Positions 45,671 to 54,193 of a stretch of DNA of 64,000 bases are shown here, in pieces; position 1 is the stretch's first letter, and every line of letters begins with the position of its first letter. A program made the translations under genes and the position numbers. The stretch comes from Cryobacterium tagatosivorans. Lineage in GTDB: Bacteria > Actinomycetota > Actinomycetes > Actinomycetales > Microbacteriaceae. The notes under the pieces were generated by a model that searched no databases, was not told where the DNA came from, and saw nothing but the letters and a program-made list of their open reading frames with translations. The stretch is taken from assembly GCF_004402215.1 (NCBI RefSeq), contig NZ_SOEZ01000011.1:62001-126000 (forward strand), in the 5' to 3' direction.

Positions 45671-47119
45671 CTATGCCGCTCCTGAGTTTTCCTCACCCAC
45701 AACTTCCTGTCGTAGTTCGGCGCTGATCGCGGTGCCGATGAGGGTCTCCGGCTCGGTCACGTAAGTGTGCCCGGTCGGGGTGGTCCAGGTCAGGGTGCCT
45801 GTTCCGTCGGTGGCCTGGCTGACCTTCCAGCCGGCCTCGTGCTTGAGGGCGTGGCTGGCGGGGCACAGGTGGGCGAGGTTGTTGTGGTCGGTCCGTCCGC
45901 CGAACGCCCAGTCGAGGCCGTGGTCGATGTCGGAGCGGCTGGCCGCCCGGCTGCACCCGGGGTGCCGGGAGGTGCCGTCGCGCACCTGTAGCATCGTGCG
46001 GAGCGACGCGGGGATCGTGTACCGGTCCCGGCCGACCGAGAGCACCGCGCCGGTCTCGGGGTGGGTGAGGATCCGCACCGCGCTCGGGCACTTCGCCGCC
46101 AGCGCCCGGGCCGTGTCCGGATCGATCGGCCCGTACCCGTCGAGATTGCCCGGCTCCTCCGTCACACCGAGCAGAGTGAGCATCGGGACGGTCACGAGCA
46201 GGTTCGGCCGGAGCCCGCTCAGCGGGTCTGCGCCGGCCGCGCCGGCCTTCGCCGTGCAGCCGAGGTCGGCGCAGCCGGACTCGGTGCATCCGGTCTCGGT
46301 GCATCTCGTCGTGCAGGCGGGGTCCAGGAGCAGGCCCCGGAGCACGTCCGCGCGCAACTGGGTGAGCGTGCGCGGCTCCTCCGGCCCCTGTAATTTGATC
46401 GCCCGGTCGGTGACCTGGTTGTAGACCCCGAGCGCGTCCGAAGCGGGCAGGTAGGCGCTGAGCCAGGCCATCCCGTCCCGGGCCGGGTCGAACCGCACAG
46501 CCCGGAAGGCCACGCTTCGCAGGTGCCGGGCGGTGATCGAGCCCGGATCGATCCGTTCCCGCAGCTTCTTCGTCTTCCTTTCGAACTGGGCCGCCGTCAA
46601 CCGGCCGGCTGACGGCAACGCCTCCTGCTCCAGCCGCCTGGCCGCCTCGGCCGGTAGGCCGGCGGTCTCGTTGGCCAGGATGATCGCCTGCCGGTAGCCG
46701 ATCTGCCCGGCGGCCAGGGCCGCGAGGGTGTCGGGCAGGTCGTGGACCAGGGCCCGGCTGCTCTCCAGCAGGCCAGACGCGGTCGACGCCGGGATCCGCA
46801 ACGCGCAGGCCAGCTCGGCCACCAGCGACCGGCGGGTCAGGGCGGGGCCGAATGCGCTGCCGCCGAGCTCCCGCTCGCTGCAGACCCGGGCGGCCTCGAT
46901 CGCGACCACCCGGGCCGCAGCCTGGACCGCCATCGCCCGGTCGATCGCGGTGACCTCGTCGATCAGGACGCCGAGCTCCTCCAAGTGGACAGCTGTCGGT
47001 GTCAGCGGGCCAGGATCGGGGGCGACACCCGGGTCGGTGCCCGGGCCGGCACCCGGGTCGGTGCCCGGGTTCGGGCCGGCCGGGAGGGCCCGACCGGGTG
47101 GTTCCTTGTTGGTTTTCAT
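45671..47119 (-). CDS. DUF222 / HNH endonuclease family protein (13E12-type)
   Basis: A 482-aa protein. A DUF222 region (about 60-300) follows an N-terminal Pro/Gly repeat stretch (PGTDPGAGPGTDPG). The C-terminal HNH nuclease motif is SRSDIDHGLDWAFGGRTDHN, then LCPASHALKHEAGW. Between them is a Cys-rich run, CTETGCTESGCADLGC, a tandem repeat I do not associate with this family. Start: ATG at 47119 (MKTNKEPPGRALPAG). These genes are numerous in actinobacterial genomes and are thought to be mobile or selfish; no transposase is present. It is separated from the giant gene by a regulatory-looking gap. Confidence 0.88.
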   Translation of the reverse strand: MKTNKEPPGRALPAGPNPGTDPGAGPGTDPGVAPDPGPLTPTAVHLEELGVLIDEVTAIDRAMAVQAAARVVAIEAARVCSERELGGSAFGPALTRRSLVAELACALRIPASTASGLLESSRALVHDLPDTLAALAAGQIGYRQAIILANETAGLPAEAARRLEQEALPSAGRLTAAQFERKTKKLRERIDPGSITARHLRSVAFRAVRFDPARDGMAWLSAYLPASDALGVYNQVTDRAIKLQGPEEPRTLTQLRADVLRGLLLDPACTTRCTETGCTESGCADLGCTAKAGAAGADPLSGLRPNLLVTVPMLTLLGVTEEPGNLDGYGPIDPDTARALAAKCPSAVRILTHPETGAVLSVGRDRYTIPASLRTMLQVRDGTSRHPGCSRAASRSDIDHGLDWAFGGRTDHNNLAHLCPASHALKHEAGWKVSQATDGTGTLTWTTPTGHTYVTEPETLIGTAISAELRQEVVGEENSGAA

Positions 47120-47301
47120 ACGCCAACGGTACGGCGAACCACCGACATTCCACGGCCCGTAAACAGCCCCTGACCGGCCCTTGTGGATAACCTCGCGCTG
47201 CCAGGACCTGTGGAGGACAATCACCGGAACCGCCCCGGCGCACCCCGCACGCCGCGCATCCCCGCGGGACCCACGCACCCTCGCCGCTCCCCCTCACCCC
47301 G

Positions 47302-47370
47302 CGAGAGTCGCCGTTCCTGCCGAGAATCCCCGCCGCAACGGCGACTCTCGGCGGAAACGGCGACTTTCGG
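47302..47370. repeat. dispersed ~70-bp intergenic repeat, copy 2 (element F)
   Basis: Inverted arms CGAGAGTCGCCGTT (47302-47315) and its complement (47337-47350), then a third copy AACGGCGACTTTCGG at 47356-47370. It matches element E at 15453 in sequence and layout. It lies between the HNH gene start and the terminator of amt. Confidence 0.8.
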
Positions 47371-47407
47371 CAGACCGGGCCGGCTGGTCCGGATCCCCCG
47401 ATAACGC

Positions 47408-47457
47408 AAAAAATCCCGTCAAGGGACCGGACTGATCCGGATCCTTGACGGGGATTC
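47408..47457 (-). terminator. terminator-like hairpin downstream of amt
   Basis: The stem AATCCCGTCAAGG/CCTTGACGGGGATT (one bulge) encloses a smaller inner CCGG hairpin. On the minus strand it is followed by TTTTTT. It is 150 bases past the amt stop, so it may be a second-line terminator. The rest of the 487-base gap 47120-47606 holds the repeat at 47302 and the hairpin at 47559; I see no gene in it. Confidence 0.6.
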
Positions 47458-47558
47458 TCACGGTGTTCGGGTCCACCGCCAGTTCCACCAGTGTGACCCA
47501 CCCGAACCCTCGGTGGGAGGGGGTAGACATCCGGGGCCGGGACGGCTATTAACCAGTT

Positions 47559-47587
47559 GTCCGCGCGGCCTATTTGGCCGCGCGGAC
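47559..47587 (-). terminator. strong hairpin just after the amt stop
   Basis: A perfect 12-base stem GTCCGCGCGGCC with the loop TATTT (plus strand), 20 bases after the amt stop. No T-run follows. Probably the primary amt terminator. Confidence 0.6.
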
Positions 47588-47606
47588 ATTCGCTGGACGG
47601 GAGTTG

Positions 47607-48827
47607 CTAGACCCGGTCGAGGGCGTAGCCCTCCTCGCCGTGCACGATCGTGTCGATCCCGGCGAGTTCGTCTTCGCTCTTGATCCGGAACCCGATGGTC
47701 TTCTCGATCGCCAGGCCGAGGATGTACGCCACGATGAACGAGTAGACGAGGACCGAGAAGGCCGCGATCGCCTGCACGGCCAGCTGGCCGAGGTCGCCGC
47801 CGGTGAAGAGGCCGGTGCCCATAGCGAAGAAGCCCAGGTACAGGGTGCCGATCACGCCGCCGATGAGGTGGATGCCGACGACGTCGAGGGAGTCGTCGAA
47901 GCCGAGCTTGAACTTCAGTTCGATCGCGAGGGCACACACGGCGCCGGCGATCGCGCCGAGGAGGAGCGCCCAGCCGGGCTCGAGGTTCGCGCAGGCCGGG
48001 GTGATCGCGACCAGGCCGGCAACGGCTCCGGAGGCGGCTCCCACCGAGGTGGCCTTGCCGTCCTTGAACTTCTCGACGATCATCCAGCCGAGGATCGCGG
48101 CCGCGGTCGCACCGAAGGTGTTGATGACGATGATGCCGACGTTCTCGAGGCCGTTCAGCCATTCCGCTCCGGCGTTGAAGCCGAACCAGCCGAACCAGAG
48201 CACGGCCGCGCCGATCAGGACGAGCGGAACGTTGTGCGGCTTGGTGATGCCCTTCTGGAAGCCGACGCGCTTGCCGAGGACCAGGGCGAGGGCCAGGGCC
48301 GCCGCGCCGGCGTTGATGTGCACCGCGGTACCGCCGGCGTAGTCGATGACGCCGGGGAGGCCGAGGGTTTCACCGAGGCTCATGATCCAGCCGCCGCCCC
48401 AGACCCAGGCCGCAACGGGGAAGTAGACGAGAGTGGCCCAGATCCCGGCGAAGATCATCCAGGAGCCGAACTTGGCCCGGTCGGCGACGGCGCCCGAGAT
48501 CAGCGCGACGGTGATGATGGCGAAGGTCGCGCCGTAGGTCGCGCCGAGCAGGTCGGTGTTCCCGCTCTCCCCTGAGGCGAGGGCGGCGAGGCCGAAGTCC
48601 GAGAACGGGTTACCCGCGAACTGCAGCGGACCGTCGACGGCGCTCATGTTGAAGCCGTAGAGGATCCACAGCACGCTGATCAGCCCCAGTGCCCCGAAGC
48701 TCATCATCATCATGCTGACGACGCTCTTCGCCTTCACCAGTCCGCCGTAGAAGAACGCGACTCCCGGAGTCATAAACAGCACCAGCGCGGTTGCTGTGAT
48801 CCCCCATGCAATGCTTCCCGTGTCCAT
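47607..48827 (-). CDS. amt: ammonium transporter
   Basis: A 406-aa integral membrane protein with about 11 transmembrane helices. The conserved FFYGGLVKAKSVVSMMMMSF, GTAVHINAGAAALALAL (pore His 1) and DVVGIHLIGGVIGTLYLGF (pore His 2) are present, as is WFGWFGFNAGAEW. It takes up ammonium when nitrogen is scarce. The C-terminal cytoplasmic tail is present (EEGYALDRV). No glnK or glnD follows; on its minus strand the next gene is the distant HNH gene. ATG at 48827. Confidence 0.96.
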   Translation of the reverse strand: MDTGSIAWGITATALVLFMTPGVAFFYGGLVKAKSVVSMMMMSFGALGLISVLWILYGFNMSAVDGPLQFAGNPFSDFGLAALASGESGNTDLLGATYGATFAIITVALISGAVADRAKFGSWMIFAGIWATLVYFPVAAWVWGGGWIMSLGETLGLPGVIDYAGGTAVHINAGAAALALALVLGKRVGFQKGITKPHNVPLVLIGAAVLWFGWFGFNAGAEWLNGLENVGIIVINTFGATAAAILGWMIVEKFKDGKATSVGAASGAVAGLVAITPACANLEPGWALLLGAIAGAVCALAIELKFKLGFDDSLDVVGIHLIGGVIGTLYLGFFAMGTGLFTGGDLGQLAVQAIAAFSVLVYSFIVAYILGLAIEKTIGFRIKSEDELAGIDTIVHGEEGYALDRV

Positions 48828-49013
48828 AGATTGTCCTCACACCTCTCGAATGTTTGCAGGGTGCACCGCGAGGTCCAAAAATGAACGCAGGTGATCGGCG
48901 GCCAGGACTCGGGTACGGCATCAGTCTGCGACGCCGAGGTTTCGCCGGCCCTACCGCAGTGTTTCGGGCCGGTTACGCGCGAGGCCCGTGCGTAAATAGC
49001 GTGTTTCGCCGAA

Positions 49014-50066
49014 TCAATCGGCGTGCGGCGGCAACTCCCCCGTCGTCAGCGCCACCATGCGCGACTGGGCACGCAGGTACTTCTTCCGGTATCCGCCGGC
49101 CATCATCTCGGCGTCGAAGACCTCGCCGAGCGGCAGGCCGCTGGCGATGATCGGGATTTCGGCGTCGTAGACCCGGTCGATGAAGGCCACCAGGCGCAGG
49201 GCATCCGTCTGGTCGGTCAGCAGGAACACGTCGGTCAGGGCGATGACGTCGACCGCCTGGATCATCTTGATGTACTTCGACGGATGCACCGTGCCGAGGT
49301 GCCGGATCAGAGCTCCGAAGCCGTCGTCGGTCACGCGCGACCCGCGCTCGAGCAGCGTTCCGACCATGTGGCGGAGCGACTCGTCCGGAACCGCGACGGC
49401 GTTGCCCGCGGTGTCGCGGCGGCGGTAGTCGAGACCGTCGATCCGGACGGTCTCGAAGTTCGCGGACATGGCCTGGATCTCGCGGAGGAAGTCCACCGCG
49501 GCGAACCGGCCCTCGCCGAGGGAGTTCGGGGGCGTGTTGGAGGTGGCCGCCACCCGGGTGCCGGTGGCCACGAGCTCCCCGAGCAGCCGCGTCATCACCA
49601 TCGTGTCGCCCGGGTCGTCGAGTTCGAATTCGTCGATGCAGATCAGCCTGGCGCCCCGGAGCTGCTTCACCGTGTTGGCGTAGCCGAGCGCGCCGACGAG
49701 CGCGGTGTACTCGATGAACGTGCCGAAGTACTTGGGACCGGGGGCCGTGTGCCAGAGCGCGGCGAGCAGGTGGGTCTTGCCGACGCCGAAGCCGCCGTCC
49801 AGGTAGATCCCCGGCAGGTCGTCCTTGGGCTTCCGGGTGCGGGAGAAGAATCCGCTGGGGCGCTGCGAACGCCAGGCCTGGGCGAACGAGTTCAACCGCT
49901 CGACGGCCTCGAGCTGGGACGGGAAGTTCAGGTCCGGCCGGTAGGACTCGAACGAGGCGTGCTCGAACTGCGGCGGGGGAACCAGCTCGGCGACGATCTC
50001 GGCCCCGGTGATGCTCGGGGATCGGTCGACGAGCCGAAGGGCCTGGCGCTGGGCCTCTGGGGCCAT
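49014..50066 (-). CDS. zapE: cell division protein ZapE (AFG1-like ATPase)
   Basis: A 350-aa AAA+ protein with Walker A GGFGVGKTHLLAAL, Walker B LICIDEFELDDPGDT, sensor RVAATSNTPPNSLGEG and C-terminal IASGLPLGEVFDAEMMAGGY. In E. coli ZapE binds the FtsZ ring; in actinobacteria the role is inferred. ATG at 50066. Divergent from the sulfurtransferase; the 172-base gap between them should hold both promoters. Confidence 0.9.
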   Translation of the reverse strand: MAPEAQRQALRLVDRSPSITGAEIVAELVPPPQFEHASFESYRPDLNFPSQLEAVERLNSFAQAWRSQRPSGFFSRTRKPKDDLPGIYLDGGFGVGKTHLLAALWHTAPGPKYFGTFIEYTALVGALGYANTVKQLRGARLICIDEFELDDPGDTMVMTRLLGELVATGTRVAATSNTPPNSLGEGRFAAVDFLREIQAMSANFETVRIDGLDYRRRDTAGNAVAVPDESLRHMVGTLLERGSRVTDDGFGALIRHLGTVHPSKYIKMIQAVDVIALTDVFLLTDQTDALRLVAFIDRVYDAEIPIIASGLPLGEVFDAEMMAGGYRKKYLRAQSRMVALTTGELPPHAD

Positions 50067-50238
50067 GGGGGAACACCCGTTTCTTCTCTGGAGCGATCAC
50101 CGCGGCGAACCCTGTGGCGATCACCGCGATGCGGTCTGCGCCCACACCGCGTAGATTTAACGTGTGGGCAGGTGACAAGCCTAATCCGCACACAATCCCT
50201 AGCTCGCGCCGCGTCAGTCGCCCTCCCGGAGGTTCCCC

Positions 50239-51144
50239 ATGTCCGTTGAACTCGATCCGTCCCCGAAGTTCACCGCGTACGCCCACCCGGAGCGCCTCGT
50301 CTCCACCGAATGGCTGCAGAAGCACCTCGGCACGCCCGGGCTCGTCGTCGTCGAGTCCGACGAGGACGTGCTGCTCTACGAAACCGGGCACATCCCCGGG
50401 TCGGTCAAGATCGACTGGCACACCGACCTCAACGACCCGGTCGAACGCGATTTCATCGGCAGCGAGGAATTCGCCGCCATGATGGGCTCCAAGGGCATCT
50501 CCCGCGACTCCACCATCGTCGTCTACGGCGACAAGAGCAACTGGTGGGCGTCCTACGCCCTCTGGGTGTTCACCCTCTTCGGCCACGAGGACGTGCGCCT
50601 GCTCGACGGCGGCCGCGACAAGTGGGTCGCCGAGGGCCGCGACCTGACCCGGGACACCTCGGTCGTGAAAAAGAGCGCGGACTACCCGGTCGTCCCCCGC
50701 GACGACGCCCCGGTCCGCGCGTTCAAGGACGACGTGCTCGCCCACTTCGGAAACCCGCTGATCGACGTGCGCTCCCCCGAGGAGTACAGCGGCGAACGCA
50801 CCCACATGCCGGCCTACCCGGAGGAAGGCGCCCTCCGCGGCGGGCACATCCCCTCGGCCGTCTCCGTGCCGTGGGCCCGCGCCGCTGCGCCAGACGCCAC
50901 CTTCCGCCCCCGGGACGAACTCGACGCGATCTACCGCGAGGAGGCCGGCCTGGCCGAGGGCGATAACGTGATCGCCTACTGCCGCATCGGCGAGCGGTCC
51001 AGCCACACCTGGTTCGTCCTCACCCACCTGCTCGGCTTCCCGGGCGTGCGCAACTACGACGGTTCCTGGACCGAGTGGGGCAACGCCATCCGGGTTCCGA
51101 TCGTCCTCGGCACCGAGCCGGGCGCCGCTCCGATGGCACGCTGA
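50239..51144 (+). CDS. thiosulfate/3-mercaptopyruvate sulfurtransferase (rhodanese)
   Basis: A 301-aa tandem-rhodanese protein. The inactive N-terminal domain has [19 protein letters not shown] and [17 protein letters not shown]. The catalytic C-terminal domain has [18 protein letters not shown] and the active-site Cys in [16 protein letters not shown]. The CRIGERSS loop is the type seen in actinobacterial CysA/SseA proteins. ATG at 50239 with GGAGG ahead. Its TGA overlaps the next ATG (TGATG), coupling it to SufE. Confidence 0.94.
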   Translation: MSVELDPSPKFTAYAHPERLVSTEWLQKHLGTPGLVVVESDEDVLLYETGHIPGSVKIDWHTDLNDPVERDFIGSEEFAAMMGSKGISRDSTIVVYGDKSNWWASYALWVFTLFGHEDVRLLDGGRDKWVAEGRDLTRDTSVVKKSADYPVVPRDDAPVRAFKDDVLAHFGNPLIDVRSPEEYSGERTHMPAYPEEGALRGGHIPSAVSVPWARAAAPDATFRPRDELDAIYREEAGLAEGDNVIAYCRIGERSSHTWFVLTHLLGFPGVRNYDGSWTEWGNAIRVPIVLGTEPGAAPMAR

Positions 51145-51584
51145 TGGCCGCGGTGGAGCTGCCGCAGCAGCTGGCGGAGATCCGGGACGGGTTCCTCGAA
51201 CTCGAGGAGAAGGACCGCCTCCTCCTCCTGCTCGAGTTCGCCGACGAGCTGCCCGAGCTGCCCGAGCGATTCGCGGACCACCCTGACCTGCTCGAGCGAG
51301 TGGTCGAATGCCAGTCCCCGGTCTATATCTTCGTCGAGGTGGACGAGGCGGGCGCCGTGCACCTGCACGCCACCGCGCCCCGCGAATCGCCGACGACCCG
51401 GGGTTTCGTGTCGATCATCGGCCAGGGCGTCGAGGGGCTGACCGTGGAGCAGGCGCTGGCCGTGCCCGACGACTACCCGAGCTCCCTCGGGATCACCAGG
51501 GCCGTCTCGCCGCTGCGGATGCGCGGGATGACGGCCATGCTCGCCCGGACCAAGCGCCAGCTGCGGGCGCTGGCGGCTGCGTGA
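51144..51584 (+). CDS. SufE family sulfur-acceptor protein
   Basis: A 146-aa protein with the acceptor Cys C56 in ERVVECQSPVYIFVEV and the later GFVSIIGQGVEGLT and RGMTAMLARTKRQL. SufE stimulates cysteine desulfurases by accepting persulfide sulfur. Here it pairs with a rhodanese rather than a desulfurase, a pairing common in actinobacteria, suggesting sulfur hand-off between them. ATG at 51144 overlaps the rhodanese stop; its own stop overlaps the next GTG. Confidence 0.92.
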   Translation: MAAVELPQQLAEIRDGFLELEEKDRLLLLLEFADELPELPERFADHPDLLERVVECQSPVYIFVEVDEAGAVHLHATAPRESPTTRGFVSIIGQGVEGLTVEQALAVPDDYPSSLGITRAVSPLRMRGMTAMLARTKRQLRALAAA

Positions 51585-52360
51585 GCCTCACCCGGGTCTT
51601 CCCGCCCGAGGCCGGCGCCCCCGCGCCGACGCTGGACGGGATGGAGGCGGCCGGCCGCGACTGGCTCCTGGCCCACTACGGCCGCGGCGACGGTCCGTAC
51701 CTGCGCGTCAACATGATCGCGAGCCTCAACGGCAGTGCGACCGGCGACGACGGCACGTCCAACACGCTGACCAGCCGGCTCGACCGGCGAATCCTCGGCG
51801 TCATCCGGGAGTTGTCCGATGTCGTCCTCGTCGGCGCGGGCAGTGTGCGCGCAGAGGGGTACGTCGTGCCCGCGAAGGCGGCCCTGGCCGTCGTCACCTC
51901 CAGCGGCGACCTCAGCGGGCACCGACTCGACGCCCGGCCGGTCGACGCGGCGGGGCATCCGGTGCTCGTCCTGTGCGCCCGAAGCGGCCTCGAACGCGCC
52001 CGGGCCTCCGCGGGGACCCGGGCGACGATCGTGCCCCTCGACGACGAGGGCGGCGAGATCAAGGTGGCGGCGATCCTCCACGCCCTGGCCGACCGGGGCC
52101 TCGGCCGGATCGTCTGCGAGGGCGGCCCGGTGCTCGCGGGTCGGCTCTTCGCGGCGGACGTCGTCGACGAGTTCTGCCTGTCGACGAGCCCACAGGTGAC
52201 GCTGGGCGGCCGACCGCTGCTCGACTCCCCGCTGCTCGATGCCGCGCTGCCCGACTCCGCCGGCGACGGGTCCACTCGGTTTAGTCTTCGCCAGCTGCTG
52301 GTGGATGATGCGGGGGCGACGTATGCCCGCTGGGAGCGAGCGCGTCCAGCCACTGCCTGA
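51581..52360 (+). CDS. RibD C-terminal-type pyrimidine reductase family protein
   Basis: A 259-aa protein of the dihydrofolate-reductase-like fold used by RibD for riboflavin synthesis. Motifs: RVNMIASLNGSATGDDGTSN, VVLVGAGSVRAEGY and RIVCEGGPVLAGRLFAADVV. It lacks the deaminase domain, so it may act as a stand-alone reductase on another substrate. The GTG at 51581 overlaps the sufE stop. Its last 80 bases overlap the end of the convergent hydrolase gene. Confidence 0.85.
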   Translation: MSLTRVFPPEAGAPAPTLDGMEAAGRDWLLAHYGRGDGPYLRVNMIASLNGSATGDDGTSNTLTSRLDRRILGVIRELSDVVLVGAGSVRAEGYVVPAKAALAVVTSSGDLSGHRLDARPVDAAGHPVLVLCARSGLERARASAGTRATIVPLDDEGGEIKVAAILHALADRGLGRIVCEGGPVLAGRLFAADVVDEFCLSTSPQVTLGGRPLLDSPLLDAALPDSAGDGSTRFSLRQLLVDDAGATYARWERARPATA

Positions 52361-53528
52361 TGGCCCGGTTCCAGCCCTCCGGGTCGTAATTCCACAGCTT
52401 GGTGTGCCGGGCGATGGTGAACGGGACGAAGGTCACGAGGTCGGGCCGGCGCAGCGCCAGGGCCCGTGAGCCGGCCGACGGCACGTAGCCGTCGTCGTCG
52501 CTGTGCATCAGCAGGATCGGCAGGGAAAGCTCATCGGCCCTGGCCACGACATCCAGCCGCCGGAAGTCGATCGGGCTCGCCTGGCCGGTGAGCAGTCCGC
52601 CCCAGCGTTGCCCCATCACCCTCATCGCCCCGGCCATGATCGGCGCGGGGAACCCGAGCGCCTCTCCGTGGAAGCTCACGACATCGGCCCAGTCGACGAC
52701 CGGGGAATCGAGCGCGACGCCGGCCAGGATGTCCCGGTGCTCGGTGCGGCTTGCCGCGTGCAGGGCGATGGCGCCGCCCATCGACCAGCCCATCAGCACG
52801 ACGCTGGTCGCCCCCCGGCTCCGGGCGAAGCCGATGGCCTCCTCCACGTCCAGCCATTCGGTGTCGCCCAGCCCGTAGCGGCCGTCGAGGCTGGCGGGCG
52901 CCTCCCGGTCGTTGCGGTACGACACGAGCAGCGAGGTGTAGCCCGCCTCCCGGAAGGCCGGCACGGCACGCAGGGTTTCCGCGCGCTGCACGCCCCGGCC
53001 GTGCACCTGGATCACCCAGCGGCCGTCGGGCTCCGCCGCGGGGATCAGCCAGGCCGGCGCGTCGCCGAGCCCGGTCGGGATGACGACATCCTCGAACGGG
53101 AAGCCGAGGTCCGCGGGGCTGAGGAAGTGGTAGCCGGCCAGCCGACCGAGCCGCGCGCCCGCCAGGTCCCCGAAGTCGACGGCGGTGAGCCGGCGGGTGA
53201 CGCCGTCGGCGTCGCTCCGGATGATCTCGCCCACCCGTGCGTGCCCGGTCTCGTCGGTGAACCAGAGGCTGTACTCGCCCCGAAGCACGGTATCGGGGGT
53301 GGTCTGCAGGGTGATCGTGCCGGCCTCGAGGTCGACGCCGAGGATGCGGGTGTCCTGCTCGCGTTTGGTCGCCGGTGTGACGATCCGGCGGGCCATGACG
53401 GCGGAGAGCACGCTCGCGGTAGCGGCCGCCAGCGCGACGGTGCCGGCCAGGGCCAGGCCGGCGACGAGCAGGGCCGTGCCCGGGTGGCGTCCGGTCGGGC
53501 CGCGTCCGGACGGGCTGTGTCTGGTCAC
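52281..53528 (-). CDS. membrane-anchored alpha/beta hydrolase
   Basis: A 415-aa protein with an N-terminal hydrophobic segment (about 18-40, ALLVAGLALAGTVALAAATA), so membrane-anchored or secreted. The hydrolase domain has oxyanion sequence IQVHGRGVQRAE, nucleophile elbow VLMGWSMGGAIALHAA (Ser), Asp in LLMHSDDDGYVPS and His in ARHTKLWNYDPEG. The start GTG at 53528 has GGAGG five bases ahead; upstream in-frame codons lack one. Substrate unknown. The 3' end overlaps the reductase gene by 80 bases tail to tail. Confidence 0.85.
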   Translation of the reverse strand: MTRHSPSGRGPTGRHPGTALLVAGLALAGTVALAAATASVLSAVMARRIVTPATKREQDTRILGVDLEAGTITLQTTPDTVLRGEYSLWFTDETGHARVGEIIRSDADGVTRRLTAVDFGDLAGARLGRLAGYHFLSPADLGFPFEDVVIPTGLGDAPAWLIPAAEPDGRWVIQVHGRGVQRAETLRAVPAFREAGYTSLLVSYRNDREAPASLDGRYGLGDTEWLDVEEAIGFARSRGATSVVLMGWSMGGAIALHAASRTEHRDILAGVALDSPVVDWADVVSFHGEALGFPAPIMAGAMRVMGQRWGGLLTGQASPIDFRRLDVVARADELSLPILLMHSDDDGYVPSAGSRALALRRPDLVTFVPFTIARHTKLWNYDPEGWNRAIRQWLDALAPSGHTSPPHHPPAAGED

Positions 53529-53593
53529 CTGCACCTCCGAACCGGTCGGCGTGCCTCGCAGACAGCGCCCGAAAAAAACTCTAGTCTGCAAAC

Positions 53594-54193
53594 GTGCCCG
53601 AAACAGAGGACAGGCAAACGCTTCCACCGGAATTTGCCGCAGCGCTCGACGCGATTCGGCGCGCACACAGCCGAGCCGAACTCATCGTGACCGAGATCCC
53701 CGCTCCCGGCAGCCTGGCCCCGCACGCCGTCGCGCTGGCCGCCGACGTGCGTCCCGTCCGGCACGGCAGCGACTCCGACCTCGGCACCGGCCGGTTCATC
53801 CTGCTCTACGACCCCGACGAGCCCGAGGCCTGGGGCGGACGCTTCCGGGTGGTCTGTTTCGCACAGGCTCCGCTCGAGACCGACATCGGCCTGGACCCGT
53901 TCCTGGCCGAGGTGGCCTGGGCCTGGCTCGTCGACGCCCTGGACGCCCGCGGGGCGCAGTACACCGCGGCATCCGGCACCGCCACCAAGATCATCTCCTC
54001 CGGCTTCGGCGAACTCGCCAAGCAGGGCGACGGCGCCCAGATCGAACTGCGCGCCTCGTGGACCCCCCTGGACCACAACCTCACCGCCCATGTCGAAGGC
54101 TGGGGCGAGCTGCTCTGCATGCTCGCCGGTCTTCCCCCCGTCGGCGGAGAAGGAGTCAGCACGTTGTCGTCGCGCCGGGCAAAACGTGGCTGA
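53594..54193 (+). CDS. DUF3000 domain-containing protein
   Basis: A 199-aa protein of the actinobacterial DUF3000 family: PPEFAAALDAIRRAHSRAEL near the start, GGRFRVVCFAQAPLETDIG, then AEVAWAWLVDALDARGA and ASWTPLDHNLTAHVEGWGEL. No function is known. GTG at 53594. It overlaps the RNase D gene by eight bases, a conserved pairing. Confidence 0.9.
   Translation: MPETEDRQTLPPEFAAALDAIRRAHSRAELIVTEIPAPGSLAPHAVALAADVRPVRHGSDSDLGTGRFILLYDPDEPEAWGGRFRVVCFAQAPLETDIGLDPFLAEVAWAWLVDALDARGAQYTAASGTATKIISSGFGELAKQGDGAQIELRASWTPLDHNLTAHVEGWGELLCMLAGLPPVGGEGVSTLSSRRAKRG

Noticed and set aside
46980-47100. Repeated CCCGGGTCGGTGCCCGGG-like DNA at the start of the HNH gene
   Set aside because: Considered as a regulatory repeat, but it encodes the Pro/Gly/Thr/Asp repeat of the protein N-terminus in frame.
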